Source: Cellulosimicrobium cellulans
GTDB taxonomy: Bacteria > Actinomycetota > Actinomycetes > Actinomycetales > Cellulomonadaceae
Direction: 5' to 3'
Assembly: GCF_007679345.1 (NCBI RefSeq)
Contig: NZ_VEGH01000003.1
Coordinates: 1 to 64,000 of the forward strand
DNA length: 64,000 bases
Shown: piece after piece, positions 35,042 to 43,551 of the stretch
Layout of the letters: the number at the start of each line of letters is the position of its first letter
Numbering within the stretch: the stretch's first letter is position 1
The notes under the pieces: model-generated
Seen by the model: the letters and a program-made list of their open reading frames with translations, nothing else
Database searches by the model: none
What the model was told of the DNA's origin: nothing
Translations under genes and position numbers: made by a program

Positions 35042-35794
35042 TCAGGGGAGCGCACCCGTGGCCGGGTCGCGGTCGGTGAGGCAGTAGCGCCGGGCCACGG
35101 GGTCCCGCAGGACGGTCCAGTGCTCCCGGACCGCCTCGACCGTCGCGCCGAGCGCCACGTGCCGGTCCGTCTCGGCGCGGCGGTCGGAGCAGGCCAGGTC
35201 GAGGTGGGCGCGCACCGGGCCGGTCGGCTCGTCGAGGCGCTGGAGCAGCAGGCGCAGCGGCTGGCCCTCGGCCCGCTCGAGGGGGACCAGGGAGGCGCCG
35301 GGCGGGGTGGCCCGCTCGGGCCAGCCGGTGAGCGCGGCCCAGAACCGTCGCTCGGTCGACCAGTGCTCGGCGGGCACGTCGACCGCGAGCTGGTCGAGCA
35401 GGCTCGCGTGCGAACCGCCGTCCGGCCGCCGCCAGGACGCCGGGGCGGGGCGGCGTGCCGGGTAGGCGTCGACGAAGCAGAACGCGAACCCGCCCGGCGA
35501 GGTCAGCACGACGTGGTCCGAGGCGGCGACCTCCCGGGCACCGAGCCGGACGGCGGCGTCGGCCGCGGCGCGGATGTCGGCCACGTGCAGGTCCAGGTGC
35601 ACGCCGCCCGGGCCCGAGCGGACGCGCTGCGCGCGCAGGAACGCGTCGCCGTCGGCGGGGACCAGCGTCACGAACTCGTCGTCCGGCCCGCGGAACGGAG
35701 ACAGGGTCGACGCGGTGACCTCCTGCCAGAACGCGAGCGTCCGGTCCCAGTCGGCCGCCGCCGCGTCGAGGAAGGCCGTCGCCCACGTGATCAT
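35042..35794 (-). CDS. VOC-superfamily (glyoxalase-like) two-domain protein
   Basis: A 250-residue protein made of two glyoxalase-like halves. The first has ITWATAFLDAAAADWDRTLAFWQEVT and GGVHLDLHVADIRAAAD, the second LLDQLAVDVPAEHWSTERRFWAALTG and VRAHLDLACSDRRAETDRHVALGATV. The HLDL repeats mark the metal-ligand strand in each half. VOC proteins include dioxygenases, isomerases and drug-binding proteins, and nothing specifies this one. Start ATG 35794. It is divergent from the fused ABC transporter, 87 bp away. Confidence 0.78.
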   Translation of the reverse strand: MITWATAFLDAAAADWDRTLAFWQEVTASTLSPFRGPDDEFVTLVPADGDAFLRAQRVRSGPGGVHLDLHVADIRAAADAAVRLGAREVAASDHVVLTSPGGFAFCFVDAYPARRPAPASWRRPDGGSHASLLDQLAVDVPAEHWSTERRFWAALTGWPERATPPGASLVPLERAEGQPLRLLLQRLDEPTGPVRAHLDLACSDRRAETDRHVALGATVEAVREHWTVLRDPVARRYCLTDRDPATGALP

Positions 35795-35881
35795 GCGGCG
35801 ACGGTAGCGGTGGCGGCACGCGGACCGGGAGCGGAAATGCGCTTCGGGCCTGTGGGTGCCTCGCCCTAGGGTCGACAGACG

Positions 35882-38800
35882 ATGCTCGGAACCACCACCA
35901 CCGCCCCGCCCCCGGTCGACACCACCGCCGACCGGGCCCGCCGCGCGCCCGCCGACCCCGCCCGCCGCCTCGACTGGCGCCGGCTGCGCGGGCCGGTCGC
36001 CGGGCTGGCGCTCGTCGCGCTGACCATCGCCTCGGTCGGCGCCGCGCTCGGCACGGTCGTCGCCGGCGACCTCGCCGAGGACCCGACGGCCGCCGGGCTG
36101 TGGCTGCTGGCCGCGTGCCTGGTGGGCGCCGCGCTCGTCGACACGGTCGGGCAGGTCGCGTGGGCCGGGGTCGTCGACCGTGCCGAGGGCCGCCTGCGCG
36201 GCGACCTGCTGAGCGCAGCGCTGCACCAGCCGCTCGGCACGCTGTCGGAGCAGGCCGTCGGCGAGGTGCTGGACCGCGTGGACGACGACACGCACGCGGT
36301 CGGCACGCTCGTGCGGCGGCAGGTGTGGGGGCTCGGGCGCACGGTCGTCGGCTGCGTCCCCCTCTGGATCGTCGGCGGACTGACCTGGTGGCCGGCCTGG
36401 GTGCTGTTCCCGCTGCTCGGGGGCCTCACCGTCCTGGTCGTGCGGCCGTCGCTCGGGGAGATCGCACGCCGCAAGGTGGTCGAGGAGCGCGCGTGGACCG
36501 ACAACGCCGCCGCCTTCGAGGAGGCCGTCGCCGCCCGTGACGACCTGCGCACCAGCCGCGGGCAGGCGTTCGCCGTCCGGCGCCTCGCCGAGGCGTCCGC
36601 GGTCGTGCACCGGATGCTCGACCGCGTCCTCGCGGTCGAGACCCGGATGACCGCGAAGGCCGGGACGCTGCTGCACGCGCTGCTCGCCGGCGTCGTCGTG
36701 GCCGGCGTGGTGCTCGCGGGAGCGGGCGACCTCACCGTCGCGCAGCTCGTGACGCTGTTCCTGGTCACCGCGTCGTTCGTCGGCCAGTTCGACCAGCTCG
36801 CGCGGCACCTGCCCGACGTCCAGGAGGGCATCGGCGCCATCGTCCGCATCCGCGAGCTGCTGGACACCGAGCCCGAGCCGGCCGGCGGTCGCGCCGTGCC
36901 CGAGGGGCCGCTCGACCTCGAGCTGCGGGACCTGCACTTCTCGTACGCGGAGGGCACGTTCGCGCTGCGCGGCGTCGACCTGCGGGTGCCGGCGGGGCAG
37001 ACCGTCGCGCTCGTCGGCCGCACCGGCTCGGGCAAGTCGACCCTCGCGTCCCTGCTGTCCCGGGCGGTCGAGCCCGAGCCCGGCTCGGTGCTGCTCGGCG
37101 GCGTCGACGTGCGCGAGCTGGACCTGCAGGCGCTGCGGGGCGCCGTCGGCGTGGTGACCCAGCGCACCGAGATCCTCGCCGGGACGCTCGCCGAGAACAT
37201 CGCCCTGTTCGGCGACGTGCCGCGCGCCGACGTCGAGGGGGCCGTGCGCGAGCTGCGGCTCACCGACTGGGTCGCGGGTCTGCCCGACGGGCTCGACACG
37301 CTGCTCGGCCCGGGCGGGACCTCGCTGTCCGCGGGGGAGGAGCAGCTGGTGGCCTTCGCCCGGCTGCTGGTGCGGGACGTGCAGGTGGTGGTGCTGGACG
37401 AGGCGACGGCCCGGATGGACCCGCTCACCGAGGCGCGGGTCGTGGCGGCGTCGGAGCGCCTGCTCGGCGGGCGCACCGGCGTGCTCGTGGCGCACCGTCT
37501 CGGGACCGTGGAGCGGGCGGACCAGGTGGTCGTGCTCGACCACGGACGGGTCGTGCAGCAGGGCGACCGCGTCGGGCTGACGCGGGTCGAGGGGCCGTTC
37601 CGGTCGCTGCTCGAGGCGAGCCGGGCCGAGGGGCACGCGGACGCGCTCGACGCGGCGGGGACGGGTGCGGGCGCCGCGGCGGGGACCGTCGCAGCGGCCG
37701 ACGCGGCGGCCGCTGCGGCGCTCGGCCGGCCGGGCGATCCGGGCGCGCCTGCCGCCGCCCCCGCCGCGGACCCCGGCGAGCGCGCGGCCGAGGTCGGCGC
37801 CCGCCGGCGCACCGGCCCGCCGCCCGCGCTGCGCGACCCCGGGACCGGGCCCAGCCTGGCCCGCGGGATCGCGCACGCCCTCGTCGTCAAGCCCCGGTGG
37901 GGCCTGCTCGGCGGCCTGCTGTTCCTGCTGTCGAGCCTGTTCGCGGCCCAGGGCGCGGTGACCGGCTACCTGTGGGGCCACACCGTCGAGGGCCTGCGCG
38001 CGGGGGAACCGATTACCGGCCTCGTCGTGGCGCTGGCCGTGACCCTGCTGCTCGTCGCCCCCTGCAGCTCGCTCGCGTTCCGGCTGTACCCGAAGTGGTG
38101 GATCGAGCTGCTGCTCCGGGTGCGGATGTCGGTGCTCGTCGGGCAGACCCGGCAGCACCGGCTGCGCCGCACCCCGCCGGGCGAGGTCGTGGCGCGCGCC
38201 CTCGACGCCGACCGGTTCGTGCTCTACGCGGACCGCTGGGTCGACCTGGTCAACGGCCTCGTGCTGGTGGCGGTCACGGCGGTGCTGAGCTGGTCACTGC
38301 TGGCGGGCGCGGTGCTGCTCGCGGTCCTCGTCGTGAGCGCGGCGTGCGCGCTCGCCGGCCGCGGCGTCGCGGGGCGTTCGGCCACCCGGTCGGCCGCCGC
38401 GCGCGCCGGCTTCGGGCGGTCGCTGGTGTCCGCGCTGGACGCCGCCCGGACGGTGAAGCTGGCCGCCCGCACGCCCGAGGTTCACGCGCACCTGCGCCGG
38501 GTCGACGACGGCCGGGTCGAGGCCGCCGTGTTCGAGCACCGGGTGCAGGCCGTCCTCGACGGCGTGCCGATCATCATGGTGCAGGTCGGGGCGGTCGTGG
38601 CCTGGGGTGCCCTGCTCGCGGGGGTCTGGGACCTGGCGAGCACGCTGCTGGTCGCGGGTGCCGTCGCCGGGTTCAACTGGTTCGGCGTCGTCGCGGGCGC
38701 GGTGGTGACCGAGGCGCCGGGCACCCGGGCCTGGCAGCAGGCCACGGCGTCGTTCGCGGGTGGTGCCGACCTCGTGGCCGAGGCACCGGGCGTCGACCTG

Positions 38801-39526
38801 TCGACCGGCGCGGCGGCGCGTCCCGGTCCGGGCGCGCGGGACCGGCTCGACACCCTGGAGCTCCGGCGGGTCGGCGCGGTGCACGACGACGGGACGATCG
38901 GCGTCGCCGACGTGGACCTCACGGTCGTGCGCGGCGAGCTCGTGCTGCTCCTCGGGCGGGTCGGCGCGGGCAAGTCCAGCCTGCTGTCGGCGCTCGCCGG
39001 GCTGATGGCGCACACGGGGCGGATCCGGTGGAACGGCACCGACGTCGAGGACGCCGAGGCCTTCCTGCGACCCGGCCGCGTCGCGCACGTCGCCCAGGTG
39101 CCGCGGGTGCTGTCCGGGACGTTCGCCGACAACGTCCGGCTCGACCACGACCGCGCCGTCGACGGGCCGCTCGCCGCGGCGCGGATGGCGACCGACGTGG
39201 CCGAGGCGGGCGGCCCGGACGCGCTCGTGGGCCACCGCGGCGTGCGGCTGTCCGGCGGTCAGGTGCAGCGCCTCGCCCTCGCGCGGGCGCTCGCCACCGA
39301 CGCCGAGCTGCTGCTCGCCGACGACGTGTCCAGCGCGCTCGACGCGAGCACCGAGATCGAGCTGTGGACCGCCCTGCGCGAGCGCGGCACGACGGTGGTC
39401 GGGGCGACGTCGAAGCGGGCGGCGCTGGCGCGGGCGGACCGGGTCGTGGTGCTCGAGGAGGGCAGCGTGGTGGCGGTGGGGCCGTGGCGCGACCTCGCGG
39501 GAAGGTGGGGGCACCTGGCGGGGTGA
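35882..39526 (+). CDS. Fused two-module ABC exporter (TMD-NBD-TMD-NBD)
   Basis: A 1214-residue full-length exporter in one chain, where most bacterial exporters are half-size. Module 1: six TM helices to about 320, NBD1 with Walker A GRTGSGKST, signature LSAGEEQL, Walker B VVVLDEATARMD and H-loop VAHRLGT. An Ala/Gly-rich linker of about 70 residues follows. Module 2: TM helices from about 670, NBD2 with Walker A GRVGAGKSS, signature LSGGQVQR, Walker B LLLADDVSSALD and GATSKRA where the H-loop His should be. So NBD2 keeps ATP binding but lacks the catalytic Glu and switch His, an asymmetric pair. TAGGGT at 35867-35872 lies nine bases before the ATG. Substrate unknown. Confidence 0.9.
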   Translation: MLGTTTTAPPPVDTTADRARRAPADPARRLDWRRLRGPVAGLALVALTIASVGAALGTVVAGDLAEDPTAAGLWLLAACLVGAALVDTVGQVAWAGVVDRAEGRLRGDLLSAALHQPLGTLSEQAVGEVLDRVDDDTHAVGTLVRRQVWGLGRTVVGCVPLWIVGGLTWWPAWVLFPLLGGLTVLVVRPSLGEIARRKVVEERAWTDNAAAFEEAVAARDDLRTSRGQAFAVRRLAEASAVVHRMLDRVLAVETRMTAKAGTLLHALLAGVVVAGVVLAGAGDLTVAQLVTLFLVTASFVGQFDQLARHLPDVQEGIGAIVRIRELLDTEPEPAGGRAVPEGPLDLELRDLHFSYAEGTFALRGVDLRVPAGQTVALVGRTGSGKSTLASLLSRAVEPEPGSVLLGGVDVRELDLQALRGAVGVVTQRTEILAGTLAENIALFGDVPRADVEGAVRELRLTDWVAGLPDGLDTLLGPGGTSLSAGEEQLVAFARLLVRDVQVVVLDEATARMDPLTEARVVAASERLLGGRTGVLVAHRLGTVERADQVVVLDHGRVVQQGDRVGLTRVEGPFRSLLEASRAEGHADALDAAGTGAGAAAGTVAAADAAAAAALGRPGDPGAPAAAPAADPGERAAEVGARRRTGPPPALRDPGTGPSLARGIAHALVVKPRWGLLGGLLFLLSSLFAAQGAVTGYLWGHTVEGLRAGEPITGLVVALAVTLLLVAPCSSLAFRLYPKWWIELLLRVRMSVLVGQTRQHRLRRTPPGEVVARALDADRFVLYADRWVDLVNGLVLVAVTAVLSWSLLAGAVLLAVLVVSAACALAGRGVAGRSATRSAAARAGFGRSLVSALDAARTVKLAARTPEVHAHLRRVDDGRVEAAVFEHRVQAVLDGVPIIMVQVGAVVAWGALLAGVWDLASTLLVAGAVAGFNWFGVVAGAVVTEAPGTRAWQQATASFAGGADLVAEAPGVDLSTGAAARPGPGARDRLDTLELRRVGAVHDDGTIGVADVDLTVVRGELVLLLGRVGAGKSSLLSALAGLMAHTGRIRWNGTDVEDAEAFLRPGRVAHVAQVPRVLSGTFADNVRLDHDRAVDGPLAAARMATDVAEAGGPDALVGHRGVRLSGGQVQRLALARALATDAELLLADDVSSALDASTEIELWTALRERGTTVVGATSKRAALARADRVVVLEEGSVVAVGPWRDLAGRWGHLAG

Positions 39527-39553
39527 GGGCCGCGGGACGCGGCGCGGCCACCC

Positions 39554-39625
39554 GCGGCGCGGGCACCTCACGGGGTGGGACCGGAGGGCGCGGCGCGGGC
39601 ACCTCCCGGGGTGGGACCGGAGGGC
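39554..39625. repeat. Two 36-bp tandem repeats, intergenic
   Basis: Copies at 39554-39589 and 39590-39625 differ at one base (CTCACGG against CTCCCGG). They fill part of the 180-bp gap between the fused ABC gene and the GPP34 gene. No coding potential or clear hairpin is evident; the role is unknown. Confidence 0.85.
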
Positions 39626-39707
39626 GCGGTGGCGCCCGCGCCACGTGCGTCGTGCGGCGCGGCCGTCGGTCGCCGAGGTCGCCGGTGCGCGTCGCTACGC
39701 TCGCCGC

Positions 39708-40385
39708 ATGACCACCCTGATCGCCGAGGACCTGCTGCTCCTGCTGCTCGACGACCGCAAGGGCACCGCGACGTCGAGCCACGTCGACGTGGCCCTGGGG
39801 GGCGCGCTGCTGCTCGAGCTGGCCCTCGCCGAGACCGTGCACGTCCGCGAGCGCACCAGCATCTGGTCGGGCGCCAAGGTCGCCGCCACCCCGGGCGCTG
39901 CGGTCGCCGACCCCGTGCTGGCGGAGGCGCTGCGGCGGGTCGCCGAGCGCGAGCGCGCCGCCTCCGACCTGGTGAACCGGCTCGGCAAGGGCGCTCGGGA
40001 CGCCCTCACGGGCCGGCTGGCGGCGCGCGGGATCCTGCGCCGGGAGGACGACCGGGTGCTCGGGCTGTTCCCCCGCACCCGGTGGCCCGAGGCGGACGGG
40101 CGCCACGAGGACGAGGTCCGCGCGCGGCTCGCGGCGGTGCTCGTGCAGGGGCTCGACCCGGACCCGCGCACCGGCGCGCTCGTCGCGCTGCTGCACGCCC
40201 TGGGCCTGGCGCCGTCGGTCGTCGATCGCGGGGGAGTGCCGGCCCGCGACGTCCGGCGGCGCGCGAAGGAGGTCGCCGAGGGTGCCTGGGCGGCGAAGGC
40301 TGTGCAGGACGCGATCACGGCGTCGACGGCCGCGATGACCGCGGCGATCACGGCCACGACGGTCGCGACGACCGCCGGCAGCTGA
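39708..40385 (+). CDS. GOLPH3/VPS74 (GPP34) family protein
   Basis: A 225-residue protein. TLIAEDLLLLLLDDRKGT followed by ALGGALLLELALAETVHV is the conserved start of the GPP34 family, and the body is all-helical to ARRRAKEVAEGAWAAKAVQDAI. Eukaryotic members bind phosphatidylinositol-4-phosphate and Golgi glycosyltransferases. The role of actinobacterial homologues is not settled. The C-terminal ~25 residues are an Ala/Thr/Met repeat-like helix or tail. TACGCT at 39696-39701 ends six bases before the ATG, so the transcript is probably leaderless. Confidence 0.87.
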   Translation: MTTLIAEDLLLLLLDDRKGTATSSHVDVALGGALLLELALAETVHVRERTSIWSGAKVAATPGAAVADPVLAEALRRVAERERAASDLVNRLGKGARDALTGRLAARGILRREDDRVLGLFPRTRWPEADGRHEDEVRARLAAVLVQGLDPDPRTGALVALLHALGLAPSVVDRGGVPARDVRRRAKEVAEGAWAAKAVQDAITASTAAMTAAITATTVATTAGS

Positions 40386-40460
40386 CCCGAGCGTCGCCCG
40401 CGGGCTCTCACCCGCGGCCCCCGGCCCCCGACCGCCGCGCCTCGCCCGCCGAGCAAGGCA

Positions 40461-40532
40461 CGCCGAGGTAGGACCCTCGCGCCGAGATAGGACCTCCGAA
40501 GGCCCTATCTCGGTCCGAAGGCCCTATCTCGG
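40461..40532. terminator. Nested terminator with duplicated 19-nt arms
   Basis: The left arm occurs twice in tandem (CGCCGAGGTAGGACCCT at 40461 and CGCCGAGATAGGACCT at 40480, period 19). The complementary right arm occurs twice (TCCGAAGGCCCTATCTCGG at 40495-40513 and 40514-40532, identical, period 19). Two nested or alternative hairpins can form. It lies between the convergent GPP34 and glutathione peroxidase genes. The remaining ~150 bp to 40683 holds only degenerate CGTCGCACGCC-like repeats. Confidence 0.72.
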
Positions 40533-40683
40533 CGACGTGGTGCGGGTGTGGCCGCCTCGGCTCACGTCGCACGCCGCCTCACGGCCCGCGTCGCGCGCGG
40601 CCTCGCGCCCCGGCCCGCGTCGCACGCCGGACCGCCGTCGCCTCCAGCTGCACGCGACGGCCCGTGTCGAGCACCGGCGCGCC

Positions 40684-41184
40684 TCATGCCCCGGGGGTGC
40701 GCTCCGGGAGCAGGTCCTCGATCGCCGCGACGACCTCGGGCGCGTCGGGCAGCACGCGGGGGCGGAACCGGCGGGCGCGCCCGTCCGGCGCGACGAGGAA
40801 CTTCTCGAAGTTCCAGGTGATCCGCCCGGCCTTGCCGGTGTCGTCGGGCACCTCGTGCAGCGCGCGGTACAGGGGGTGCGCGTGCCGGCCGTTGACCGGC
40901 GTCTTCTCCAGCATCGGGAACGTGGCGCCCCAGGTGGCGGAGCAGTACTCGGCGATGGCGTCCGACGAGCCGAGCTCCTGCAGGAACTGGTTGCTCGGCA
41001 CGCCGACGACGGTGAAGCCGCGGGCCCCGTACGACCGGTGCAGCGCCTCGAGCTGCTCGTACTGGGGGGCGAGGCCGCACCGGGACGCCACGTTGACGAC
41101 CAGGGCCACGCGCCCGCCGGTCAGCGCGCCGAAGGTGGTGTCCTCGCCGCGGAGGGTCCGGACCGGGATGTCGTCGATCTGCAC
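40684..41184 (-). CDS. Glutathione peroxidase family (probably thioredoxin-dependent)
   Basis: A 166-residue peroxidase that reduces H2O2 or lipid hydroperoxides. The peroxidatic Cys36 is in NVASRCGLAPQY, Gln66 in PSNQF, and Trp124-Asn125 in WNFEKFL complete the catalytic tetrad. Cys81 in AEYCSATWGATFPM is at the place of the resolving Cys of thioredoxin-dependent enzymes. That fits an actinobacterium, where glutathione is usually absent. It is cytoplasmic, without a signal peptide. Start is GTG 41184 after GGGTGAGGGG. It is convergent with GPP34 and 31 bp downstream of the SQR-like gene on the same strand, so these two may share a transcript. Confidence 0.88.
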   Translation of the reverse strand: MQIDDIPVRTLRGEDTTFGALTGGRVALVVNVASRCGLAPQYEQLEALHRSYGARGFTVVGVPSNQFLQELGSSDAIAEYCSATWGATFPMLEKTPVNGRHAHPLYRALHEVPDDTGKAGRITWNFEKFLVAPDGRARRFRPRVLPDAPEVVAAIEDLLPERTPGA

Positions 41185-41215
41185 CCCCTCACCCTGCCAC
41201 CGGCCGGGCCGCGTG

Positions 41216-42409
41216 TCAGGAGACGCGGCCCGGGAGGAGCTTGTGCCAGTAGATCAGCGGCTCCAGGTAGCGGTCGAACAGCAGCAGGCTGCGCCGCGGC
41301 CGCGCGAGGTCCGGGAACGGCAGCGAGGGCTCGGGCCGGCCGCCGCGGTCGAACTCGGCGAGCAGCAGGCGGCGCCGCGAGGTGGTGACGGGCGCGACCG
41401 AGTATCCGTCGTACCGGTGCATCGTCCGGCCGGTGCGGCGCGCCTGGATGTTGTGCGCGACGACCGGGACCTGCCGCCGCAGGGCGCCGCCCGAGGGCAG
41501 CGTCCCGACGGTCGCGGCGTCCCCGAGGCCCCAGACGCGGGGGTGCCGGACGTGCTGCAGCGTCTCGGGGTCGACGGCGACGAACCCCTCGCTGTCGCCG
41601 GCTGCCAGGTCGCTGTCGGCGATCCAGCCGTACGCCCGGTGCGGGGGCGCGAGGTAGAGCGCGTCGTAGCCGACCTCCTCGAGCCCGCCGTCGCCGGCCG
41701 CCGTCAGGGTCCGTGCCCCGGCGTCGACCGACGTCACCGCGGTGCGCAGCCGCACCCGGACGCCGTACTCCTCGGCCGCGGCCCGCAGCCGCCGGTCCGC
41801 CTCGGCGTGCCGGACGAGGTGCGGCCCCTCGGCCAGCAGCTCGACCTGGACGTCGCCCAGGACCCCCGTGCGCCGCCAGACGTCCAGCGCGGCGAACATC
41901 GGCTTCAGGCCGACCGGCGAGCAGGGCACGTGCCGGTCGGACAGCGCGAACACCGCGCGGCCCGCGCGCAGCGCCGACAGCATCGACCACGTCTTCTCGG
42001 CCTGCTCGGGCAGGTAGCTGGTCGCGGCGTGCGCGGTCGCGACCGCCTCCCGCGCGCCCGGGACGGCGTCCCAGTCGACCTCCGACCCGGGGCAGACGGC
42101 GAGGTCGCCGTAGCCGAGCTCGGTGCCGTCGGCGAGGACGACGACCGACCGGGCGGGGTCGACCGACGCGACGGTGCCGGCGTACCGGCGGACGCCCGAG
42201 GGGACCACCTCGTCCTGGGGCCGGCGCAGGTCGGCCAGGCGCGCGGTGCCGGAGGCGACGTAGGACAGCAGCGGCCGGTAGTGGTGCACCGACCGCGGCT
42301 CGACCACGGCGACGTCGCGGCAGCCGTCCCGCCGCAGCCGCCCCGCCAGGGAGAGCCCGGCGTTGCCGCCGCCGATGACGAGCACGTCGTGCCGCCGGGG
42401 TCCGCTCAT
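41216..42409 (-). CDS. NAD(P)/FAD-dependent oxidoreductase, sulfide:quinone reductase-like
   Basis: A 397-residue flavoprotein. The N-terminal FAD motif is VLVIGGGNAGLSLAGRL and the second FAD contact GLGDAATVGTLPSGGALRRQVPVVAHNI. VPCSPVGLKPMFAALDVWRRTG carries a Cys at the position of a catalytic Cys in SQR, and the C-terminal LEPLIYWHKLLPGR is an amphipathic membrane-contact region typical of SQR. It may oxidise sulfide to sulfane sulfur with quinone. One clear redox Cys is seen near the substrate pocket and the second expected Cys near the C-terminus is missing, so the reaction is uncertain. Start ATG 42409; an in-frame ATG at 42448 is possible. Confidence 0.78.
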   Translation of the reverse strand: MSGPRRHDVLVIGGGNAGLSLAGRLRRDGCRDVAVVEPRSVHHYRPLLSYVASGTARLADLRRPQDEVVPSGVRRYAGTVASVDPARSVVVLADGTELGYGDLAVCPGSEVDWDAVPGAREAVATAHAATSYLPEQAEKTWSMLSALRAGRAVFALSDRHVPCSPVGLKPMFAALDVWRRTGVLGDVQVELLAEGPHLVRHAEADRRLRAAAEEYGVRVRLRTAVTSVDAGARTLTAAGDGGLEEVGYDALYLAPPHRAYGWIADSDLAAGDSEGFVAVDPETLQHVRHPRVWGLGDAATVGTLPSGGALRRQVPVVAHNIQARRTGRTMHRYDGYSVAPVTTSRRRLLLAEFDRGGRPEPSLPFPDLARPRRSLLLFDRYLEPLIYWHKLLPGRVS

Positions 42410-42517
42410 GTGTGCACCACGTTCCGTCGGGGGACCGGATCCGGCCACCGTAGGCGAGCGCCGGGCGTCGCGCCCGCGGGGCCGCGGAGCGCCACGCCGC
42501 GGACGCGGATGGACTTC

Positions 42518-42539
42518 TGAGGTAAGCCTTCGCTAATGT
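42518..42539 (+). promoter_or_regulatory. DtxR/IdeR-like iron box overlapping a -10 element
   Basis: TGAGGTAAGCCTTCGCTAATG resembles the DtxR box consensus (TTAGGTTAGGCTAACCTAA) most closely in its left half. TAATGT (42534-42539) at its right edge is a good -10 hexamer eight bases before GTG 42548. Repressor binding would block polymerase, giving iron repression of the importer. Confidence 0.6.
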
Positions 42540-42547
42540 CCCGGTTC

Positions 42548-43453
42548 GTGCCCGTGAACACCGCAGCGATGGCCGCCGCCGACGTCAGCATCGGCTACGG
42601 CGGCGACCCCGTCGTCACCGGGGCGAGCGTCGAGCTCGCCGCGGGCCGGGTCACCGCGCTGGTCGGGCCCAACGGGTCGGGCAAGTCGACGCTGCTGCGC
42701 GGGATGGCCCGCCTGCAGCGGCTGTCCTCGGGCCGGGTCACCGTCGCCGACGGGGACGCGCACGCGCTCTCCGCCCGCGACTTCGCCCGCCGGGTCACGC
42801 TGCTCGCGCAGTCGCGGCCGACGCCCGCCGGGATCACCGTGCGGGACGCGGTCGAGTTCGGGCGGCACCCGCACCGGCAGGGCTGGCGCGGGACGGACCC
42901 GCAGGGCCGGGCCGCGGTCGACCGGGCGCTGGAGCTCGCCGGCATCGCCGACCTCGCCGGCGACGACGTGGACGCGCTGTCGGGCGGCCAGGTGCAGCGA
43001 GTCTGGTTCGCCTCAGCGCTGGCCCAGGACACGGGCGTGCTGCTGCTCGACGAGCCGACGAACCACCTCGACCTGCGGTACCAGGTCGAGGTGCTCGAGC
43101 TGGTGCGCGACCTCGCCGACGAGCACGGCGTCGCGGTCGGCGTGGTGCTGCACGACCTGGAGCAGGCGGCGGCCGTCGCCGACCGGGTGCTGGTCCTGCA
43201 CGGCGGCCGGGTGGTCGCCGACGGGGCGCCGGAGCGCGCGCTCACCTCCGAGCTGCTCAGCGAGGTCTACGACATCGACATCGTGGTGCGCGCCGACGCG
43301 GGCACCGGGCACGTCAGCGTGCACGCCCCGCGGCTGCTGCTGCGCCGCGTCGCGGGCCGCGGCGCCCGCGCCGACGGCCACCGCGCCGGCCGCACCGACG
43401 AACCCGCGGACGACGGGGCCGACGCCCCGCACCCCGCCCCGGTCGGCGCCTGA
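42548..43453 (+). CDS. Iron-siderophore ABC transporter ATP-binding protein (FecE/FepC-like)
   Basis: A 301-residue ATPase. Walker A GPNGSGKST, Q-loop LLAQSRPTP, signature LSGGQVQR, Walker B LLLDEPTNHLD and the H-loop VLHDLEQAA are all present, in the FecE/FepC pattern for siderophore, heme or cobalamin importers. The last ~45 residues are an Arg/Asp/Pro-rich extension. I chose GTG 42548, in register with the TAATGT -10 for a leaderless start; ATG 42536 would lie inside the iron box, and ATG 42569 is also possible. It is the first gene of the importer with the lipoprotein (99 bp downstream) and permease. Confidence 0.88.
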   Translation: MPVNTAAMAAADVSIGYGGDPVVTGASVELAAGRVTALVGPNGSGKSTLLRGMARLQRLSSGRVTVADGDAHALSARDFARRVTLLAQSRPTPAGITVRDAVEFGRHPHRQGWRGTDPQGRAAVDRALELAGIADLAGDDVDALSGGQVQRVWFASALAQDTGVLLLDEPTNHLDLRYQVEVLELVRDLADEHGVAVGVVLHDLEQAAAVADRVLVLHGGRVVADGAPERALTSELLSEVYDIDIVVRADAGTGHVSVHAPRLLLRRVAGRGARADGHRAGRTDEPADDGADAPHPAPVGA

Positions 43454-43551
43454 CGCCGCCGGACCACCGACTCACTCCACCCGCCGCGCCTCCCCGCGGC
43501 CGAGGGCGCGACGCGCGGGCGCCCACACCTCCCGCGCAGACACGAGGAACG

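Noticed and set aside
35866-38158. Long minus-strand frames opposite the fused ABC transporter
   Set aside because: Only the C-terminal part (35042-35794, VOC protein) shows a real family pattern; the rest is antisense bias.
40461-40532. Possible small CRISPR-like array because of regular 19-nt repeats
   Set aside because: Repeats are directly abutting with no spacers, and left and right units are complementary, which fits nested hairpins.
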